Source: Brevibacterium sanguinis (GTDB lineage: Bacteria; Actinomycetota; Actinomycetes; Actinomycetales; Brevibacteriaceae). From it: 64,000 nucleotides of DNA. This document shows, piece after piece, positions 60,298 to 64,000 of the stretch. The notes below the pieces were generated by a model. The model worked only from the letters and a program-made list of their open reading frames with translations, was not told the origin of the DNA and made no database searches. Location: positions 1 to 64,000 of the forward strand of contig NZ_QNSB01000013.1 in the NCBI RefSeq assembly GCF_003315415.1, read 5' to 3'. Positions within the stretch are counted from its first letter, which is position 1. Every line of letters begins with the position of its first letter. The position numbers and the translations under genes were made by a program.

Positions 60298-61349
60298 GCG
60301 CTCCTGCTTTCCGCGACCTGTGCCGTGACCGGTCGCTGACGTGCTCTGATGGTCGTCTTCACGGCGATTCCGGCGCCGACGATCATGAAGAAGGTCGCCA
60401 CCCATCCCTGATACTCGAACTGTGCGGTCGAGACCATCGCGTTGCCCACCGTGCATCCACCGGCGATCGCCGCGCCCACACCCATGCCGATCCCGCCGAG
60501 GATCGACTTGATGAGTGTGTCCTTGTCCGGGATCCGGATCCGGAACTCGCCCGAGGCCTTCGCCGCGAGGAACGAGCCGAGCAGGATTCCGATGACGAGC
60601 ATGACGCCCCAGTCGATGAGCGAGCTGTCTCCGGTCGTGAGGTAGGTGGTGAGATTCGCCGACGGGGTCGTGATCCCCAGGCCCGAGTTGCGGCCCGTCG
60701 CCGCCGACAGCGGCCAGGCGATCGTCGCGATGATGCCGATGACGACGGCGGTGGCGAACGGGTTCCAGCGCTTCTCGGTGAGCAGGTGGGCGAGCCCCGT
60801 CTTCCTCGGCGGAAGCGCGGCCAGGGGTGTGGTGACCTTGCGCTGGTGGTGGACGGCGAGGGCGATCGCGACGGCGCCGAGGACGACGACGAACACCCAG
60901 GGGCTCAGCCCGGTGCTCGTCTGCAGCGTGCCGTTGTCGACGGTGATCGAGCGCAGGCCGGTCGTCACCTCGGCGAGCGGTCCCGTCTTCATCACCGCCG
61001 CGACGAGGGCGTAGAAGATGAGAGCGAACCAGCTCCCGACGAGCCCCTCGCCCGCACGGTAGTAGGTGCCCGTGGCGCATCCGCCGGCGAGCACCATCGA
61101 GAATCCGAAGATCAGTCCGCCGACGATCGAGGCGAGCCACGGGAAGGCCGATTCCTCGAGGGTGATGAGGCCGAAGGAGCTGAGGAGGAAGAGGCCGGCC
61201 GAATGCACGGCGATGAGCACGATGAGGGCCGAGAACCAGCGGGTGTTCCCGGTCAGGGTGAGGTCGCGGAAGGCGCCGGTGACACAGAATCGTCCTCGCT
61301 GGAAGACGAATCCGAGCACCAGGCCGACGACCAGTCCGGTGATGATCAT
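60294..61349 (-). CDS. YeeE/YedE (TsuA-like) thiosulfate/sulfur transporter
   Basis: 351-aa membrane protein with about nine helices and internal repetition. The two GGC motifs, AGGCATGTYYRAGEG and AGGCTVGNAMV, contain the conserved cysteines that relay thiosulfate in structurally studied relatives. FQRGRFCVTGAFRD near the N-terminus is a third conserved Cys motif. ATG 61349 is chosen because the first helix starts there; GAGGAG is about 11 nt upstream. It is co-transcribed with the TusA gene and divergent from pobA. Confidence 0.88.
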   Translation of the reverse strand: MIITGLVVGLVLGFVFQRGRFCVTGAFRDLTLTGNTRWFSALIVLIAVHSAGLFLLSSFGLITLEESAFPWLASIVGGLIFGFSMVLAGGCATGTYYRAGEGLVGSWFALIFYALVAAVMKTGPLAEVTTGLRSITVDNGTLQTSTGLSPWVFVVVLGAVAIALAVHHQRKVTTPLAALPPRKTGLAHLLTEKRWNPFATAVVIGIIATIAWPLSAATGRNSGLGITTPSANLTTYLTTGDSSLIDWGVMLVIGILLGSFLAAKASGEFRIRIPDKDTLIKSILGGIGMGVGAAIAGGCTVGNAMVSTAQFEYQGWVATFFMIVGAGIAVKTTIRARQRPVTAQVAESRSA

Positions 61350-61716
61350 GGGGCTGCTGTCTCCTCGGGTTCGTGTCGGGTGGGTCCCGATCGCAAAACA
61401 GTCACCATTGTCATCATCAGATTGCTCAACAGTCAACCCCAAGTCATCCGGCGTCACACTGGGCAACGTCGGTTCGCACACCCTGGAAGGTGCGACAGTG
61501 TTGAGCAGAACCTCGGCAGACGACGCGCAGAACCGGACAAAAGACGCGAGGAGACGGAGCAGGATCGTTTCGCCGCGAGCGCTTCGGTGGCCCCGCGCCT
61601 GCGCGCCGCGTTCCCGTTCATTGAGAATCGTCTCGCCCAGCGTCAGCGGCTCGGAGCACACTGGAGTCAGTGGCTCGGAGCACACTGGAGCCACCCACAC
61701 AGGCAAGGAGGCCCAG
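61350..61716. other. Divergent regulatory region yeeE / pobA
   Basis: About 370 bp. At 61392-61440 it is relatively AT-rich, suitable for promoters. GCTCAACA (61424-61431) and TGTTGAGC (61499-61506) are complementary half-sites 67 bp apart. Near pobA lie two direct repeats listed separately. No gene is evident. Confidence 0.45.
61648..61690 (+). repeat. Direct repeats just upstream of pobA
   Basis: Two identical 19-bp copies beginning GGCTCGGAGCACACTGGAG at 61648-61666 and 61672-61690, 24 bp apart, ending 26 bp before the pobA GTG. The spacing is about two helical turns, as expected for a dimeric regulator such as a PobR or PcaR-type protein. Confidence 0.7.
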
Positions 61717-62967
61717 GTGCCAGAACTTCAGACCGACGTCGCGATCGTCGGTGCCGGTCCTGCCGGACTCATGCTCGCGCATCTGCTGCACAACGCCGGC
61801 ATCGATTCCGTCGTCGTCGACAACCGCAGTCACGACGACATCGCCCACACGCACCGGGCGGGAATCCTCGAAGCCGCCTCGGTGCGCATGCTCGCCGCCG
61901 ACGGAATCGACTCCCGGGTCCTCAGCGAGGGCCACCGGCACGACGGCATCGACATCCGGATCGACGGCATCAGCCACCCCCTCGACTTCCCCACCCTCGT
62001 CGGGGAGTCCGTGTGGCTCTACCCGCAGAACGAGATCTTCGTCGACCTCGCTGCCGCCCGCGCCCGAACCTCCCGGCCGACGTTCTTCTCCGTCGCCGAC
62101 ACCCGTCTCGGCGACATCGACACCGCACACCCCTGGGTCCGCGCCACCACTGCTGGCGGCGAGGACCTGCACGTCGGTGCCCGGTACGTCGTCGGCGCCG
62201 ACGGCTCCCGCGGTCCCTGCCGGGGGATGATCCCGGCGGAGACGAGGCAGAAGTTCTTCCACGAGTACCCCTTCGCGTGGTTCGGGATCCTCTGCGAGGC
62301 CCCGCCCAGCCATGAGGTCCTCATCTACTCGCGCTCCGAACGCGGCTTCGCCCTCATCTCCCAGCGCAGCGACACCGTCCAGCGCATGTACTTCCAGACC
62401 CCGCCCGACACCGACGTCGCCGACTGGTCCGACGACCGGATCTGGGCCGAGCTCCAGGCCCGCGTCGCCGGTCCCGACGGCTTCGAGCTCAGGACCGGCC
62501 CGATCATCGACAAGACCGTCCTGCCATTCCGCTCCGCCGTCCACGAACCCATGCAGCACGGTTCCCTCTTCCTCGCCGGCGACAGCGCCCACACCGTGCC
62601 GCCGACCGGGGCGAAGGGGCTCAACCTCGCCTTCGCCGACGTCTCCGTGCTCGCCCCGGCCCTCATCGCGGCGTTCAGGGACTCCGACGCCGAGGCGCTC
62701 GCCGGTTACTCGCGGACCGCGGCCGCTCGCGTGTGGAAGGCTCAGAACTTCTCCTACCAGATGACCCGCATGCTCCACTCCGACCCCGGCCAGGACGCGT
62801 TCGAGGCCCGCCGCAGCCTCGGCGAGCTCACCTCGATGCTCGAATCCGTCCACGGACGCCGGTACCTCGCCGAGTGCTACACGGGCTGGCCCGAGACCTC
62901 CCCGTCCACCACCGACCGACCCGCCCCGGAACAGACCGCTGGGCGCTCCCCCGAACGAAAGGCGTGA
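61717..62967 (+). CDS. pobA: 4-hydroxybenzoate 3-monooxygenase
   Basis: 416-aa FAD hydroxylase that converts 4-hydroxybenzoate to protocatechuate. It has VAIVGAGPAGLMLAHLLHNA (FAD), RAGILEAASVRML, VVGADGSRGPCRGMIP (DG motif), and LFLAGDSAHTVPPTGAKGLN (GD motif), the last highly typical of PobA. The C-terminal about 25 residues are extra and disordered. GTG 61717 follows AAGGAGG. It is 2 bp upstream of pcaH, giving a pobA-pcaHG operon. Confidence 0.94.
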   Translation: MPELQTDVAIVGAGPAGLMLAHLLHNAGIDSVVVDNRSHDDIAHTHRAGILEAASVRMLAADGIDSRVLSEGHRHDGIDIRIDGISHPLDFPTLVGESVWLYPQNEIFVDLAAARARTSRPTFFSVADTRLGDIDTAHPWVRATTAGGEDLHVGARYVVGADGSRGPCRGMIPAETRQKFFHEYPFAWFGILCEAPPSHEVLIYSRSERGFALISQRSDTVQRMYFQTPPDTDVADWSDDRIWAELQARVAGPDGFELRTGPIIDKTVLPFRSAVHEPMQHGSLFLAGDSAHTVPPTGAKGLNLAFADVSVLAPALIAAFRDSDAEALAGYSRTAAARVWKAQNFSYQMTRMLHSDPGQDAFEARRSLGELTSMLESVHGRRYLAECYTGWPETSPSTTDRPAPEQTAGRSPERKA

Positions 62968-62969
62968 CC

Positions 62970-63770
62970 ATGGGTGCACAGAAACTTGCCGGACCCGACG
63001 ATGCCGCCGAGTCCCAGACGACCCTGAGCGCGGAGATCACCGAGATCGAAGCGTCCCATGCGGCCGCGGTGGCGGCAGGTCATCCTGCCGAGACGCAGCC
63101 GCGGCTCGACTACCCGCCGTACCGGTCCTCGCTGCTGCGCCATCCGACCAAGGATCCGCGGCATGCCGACCCCGAGACGATCGAGCTCCACTCCCCCGCA
63201 TTCGGCCACCGCGACATCGGCATTCTCGAATCCGACCTCACCGTCCAGGCCGGCGGTGAGCCGATCGGGGAGCGCATCCGCGTCACCGGTCGGATCGTCG
63301 ACGGCGAGGGGCGTCCCGTGGCCGGCCAGCTCGTCGAGATCTGGCAGGCGAACGCCGCCGGCCGCTACATCCACAAACGCGATCAGCACCCGGCCCCGAT
63401 CGATCCGAACTTCACCGGAGTCGGCCGCACCCTGACCGGCCCCGACGGCTCGTACTCGTTCACGACGATCAAACCCGGGCCGTATCCGTGGAAGAACCAC
63501 CACAACGCCTGGCGACCGGCGCACATCCACTTCTCCCTCTTCGGCTCCGAGTTCACCCAGCGCATGGTCACCCAGATGTACTTCCCGGGCGACCCCCTGT
63601 TCGCCCTCGATCCGATCTACCAGTCGATCACCGATCAGAAGGCCCGCGACCGCCTCGTCGCCACCTACGACCACGACATCACCGAACACGAATTCCTCAT
63701 GGGCTACCGCTGGGACATCGTGCTCACCGGCACCAACCGGACCTGGATGGAAGAAGAGGACCATGACTGA
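62970..63770 (+). CDS. pcaH: Protocatechuate 3,4-dioxygenase beta subunit
   Basis: 266-aa catalytic subunit of the intradiol dioxygenase that opens protocatechuate to beta-carboxy-cis,cis-muconate. Iron ligands are in place: Tyr in GPYPWKNHHNAWRPAHIHF with its two His, and Tyr in QMYFPGDPLF. The N-terminal Pca_dioxyg_N-like part has YPPYRSSLLRHPTKDPRHAD. It overlaps pcaG by 8 bp. An N-terminal extension of about 30 residues is Ala/Glu-rich. Confidence 0.94.
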   Translation: MGAQKLAGPDDAAESQTTLSAEITEIEASHAAAVAAGHPAETQPRLDYPPYRSSLLRHPTKDPRHADPETIELHSPAFGHRDIGILESDLTVQAGGEPIGERIRVTGRIVDGEGRPVAGQLVEIWQANAAGRYIHKRDQHPAPIDPNFTGVGRTLTGPDGSYSFTTIKPGPYPWKNHHNAWRPAHIHFSLFGSEFTQRMVTQMYFPGDPLFALDPIYQSITDQKARDRLVATYDHDITEHEFLMGYRWDIVLTGTNRTWMEEEDHD

Positions 63771-64000
63771 TCAGACCCCTGCCGCCCCGGCCCCCGACCT
63801 CACCGCCACCCCCGGGCAGACGGTCGGGCCCTTCTACGGCTACGCCCTGCCCTACCCCGGAGACAACGAGCTCGTCCCACCCGGCTCGCCACGGGCCGTG
63901 CAGCTCCACGGGGTCGTCTACGACGGCGCCGGGGTCCCCGTCCCGGATTCGCTCATCGAGATCTGGCAGCCCGACGAGACCGGGACCGTCTCCCGGGCGA
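63763..64000 (+). CDS. pcaG: Protocatechuate 3,4-dioxygenase alpha subunit (partial)
   Basis: The first 79 codons before the window ends. TPGQTVGPFYGYALPYPGDN and LHGVVYDGAGVPVPDSLIEIWQ match the N-terminus of PcaG, which forms the heterodimer with PcaH. GAAGAGGA precedes ATG 63763 inside the end of pcaH. The 3' part lies outside the window. Confidence 0.9.
   Translation, partial: MTDQTPAAPAPDLTATPGQTVGPFYGYALPYPGDNELVPPGSPRAVQLHGVVYDGAGVPVPDSLIEIWQPDETGTVSRA

Noticed and set aside
1..64000. CRISPR arrays, prophage or insertion sequences
   Set aside because: No regularly spaced repeats with spacers, no integrase, transposase or phage structural gene was seen. The few repeats are short tandem copies or single hairpins.

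Overview
The window is high-GC DNA with short intergenic gaps, many ATGA/GTGA overlaps and GTG/TTG starts. It reads as a chromosomal segment of an actinobacterium, most likely Brevibacterium or a close relative. The homoprotocatechuate 2,3-dioxygenase at 11882-13060 resembles, as I recall it, the enzyme characterised from Brevibacterium fuscum. MarP, a HAIR operator and a TIGR03086-type (mycothiol-related fold) protein also point to Actinomycetota. I see no prophage, insertion sequence or CRISPR array.

Layout. 1-4400: tRNA-Ser(CGA) with its own promoter and terminator, tadA with its usual partner gene, upp, a winged-helix regulator and a membrane-anchored phosphohydrolase-like protein. 4475-10189: a MarP-type periplasmic protease overlapping a PrsW-type intramembrane protease, divergent from an LPXTG surface protein. 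10276-27877: an aromatic catabolic region. A minus-strand hpa operon (hpaG-rraA fusion, gntR, hpaE, hpaD, hpaH, hpaI) faces a plus-strand set (FAD aromatic hydroxylase, APH-fold kinase, class III PLP enzyme, AraC regulator). An SDR, an MFS carrier, an APC permease and an amidohydrolase follow. Both divergent promoters carry the same near-palindrome.

27777-36232: a membrane protein, a SUKH-like protein, uridine kinase, and a three-HTH FCD regulator divergent from the bifunctional proline utilisation gene putA. 36233-36721 holds two related hairpins around a 56-codon gene. 36722-42289: aromatic acid transporter, benzaldehyde dehydrogenase and benzoylformate decarboxylase, with a divergent IclR regulator. 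42342-44947: a Clp ATPase behind an HspR-type HAIR operator.

46155-55069 is a defence island. It is a type I restriction-modification operon whose hsdS and hsdR are separated by an Mrr-like nuclease and an AbiEi/AbiEii-like type IV toxin-antitoxin pair. 55237-59997 holds housekeeping and stress genes (SDRs, Ohr, macrodomain hydrolase) and a class II glutamine amidotransferase gene with an apparent frameshift. 60073-61349 is a TusA/YeeE sulfur pair. 61717-64000 is pobA-pcaH-pcaG, cut by the window end.

The catabolic arms are complementary. 4-hydroxyphenylacetate-type substrates go through homoprotocatechuate meta cleavage to pyruvate and succinic semialdehyde. Benzoylformate-type acids go to benzoates. 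4-hydroxybenzoate goes through protocatechuate ortho cleavage. The least explained part is the kinase/PLP-lyase pair next to the aromatic hydroxylase, which may feed aromatic amino alcohols into the hpa route.
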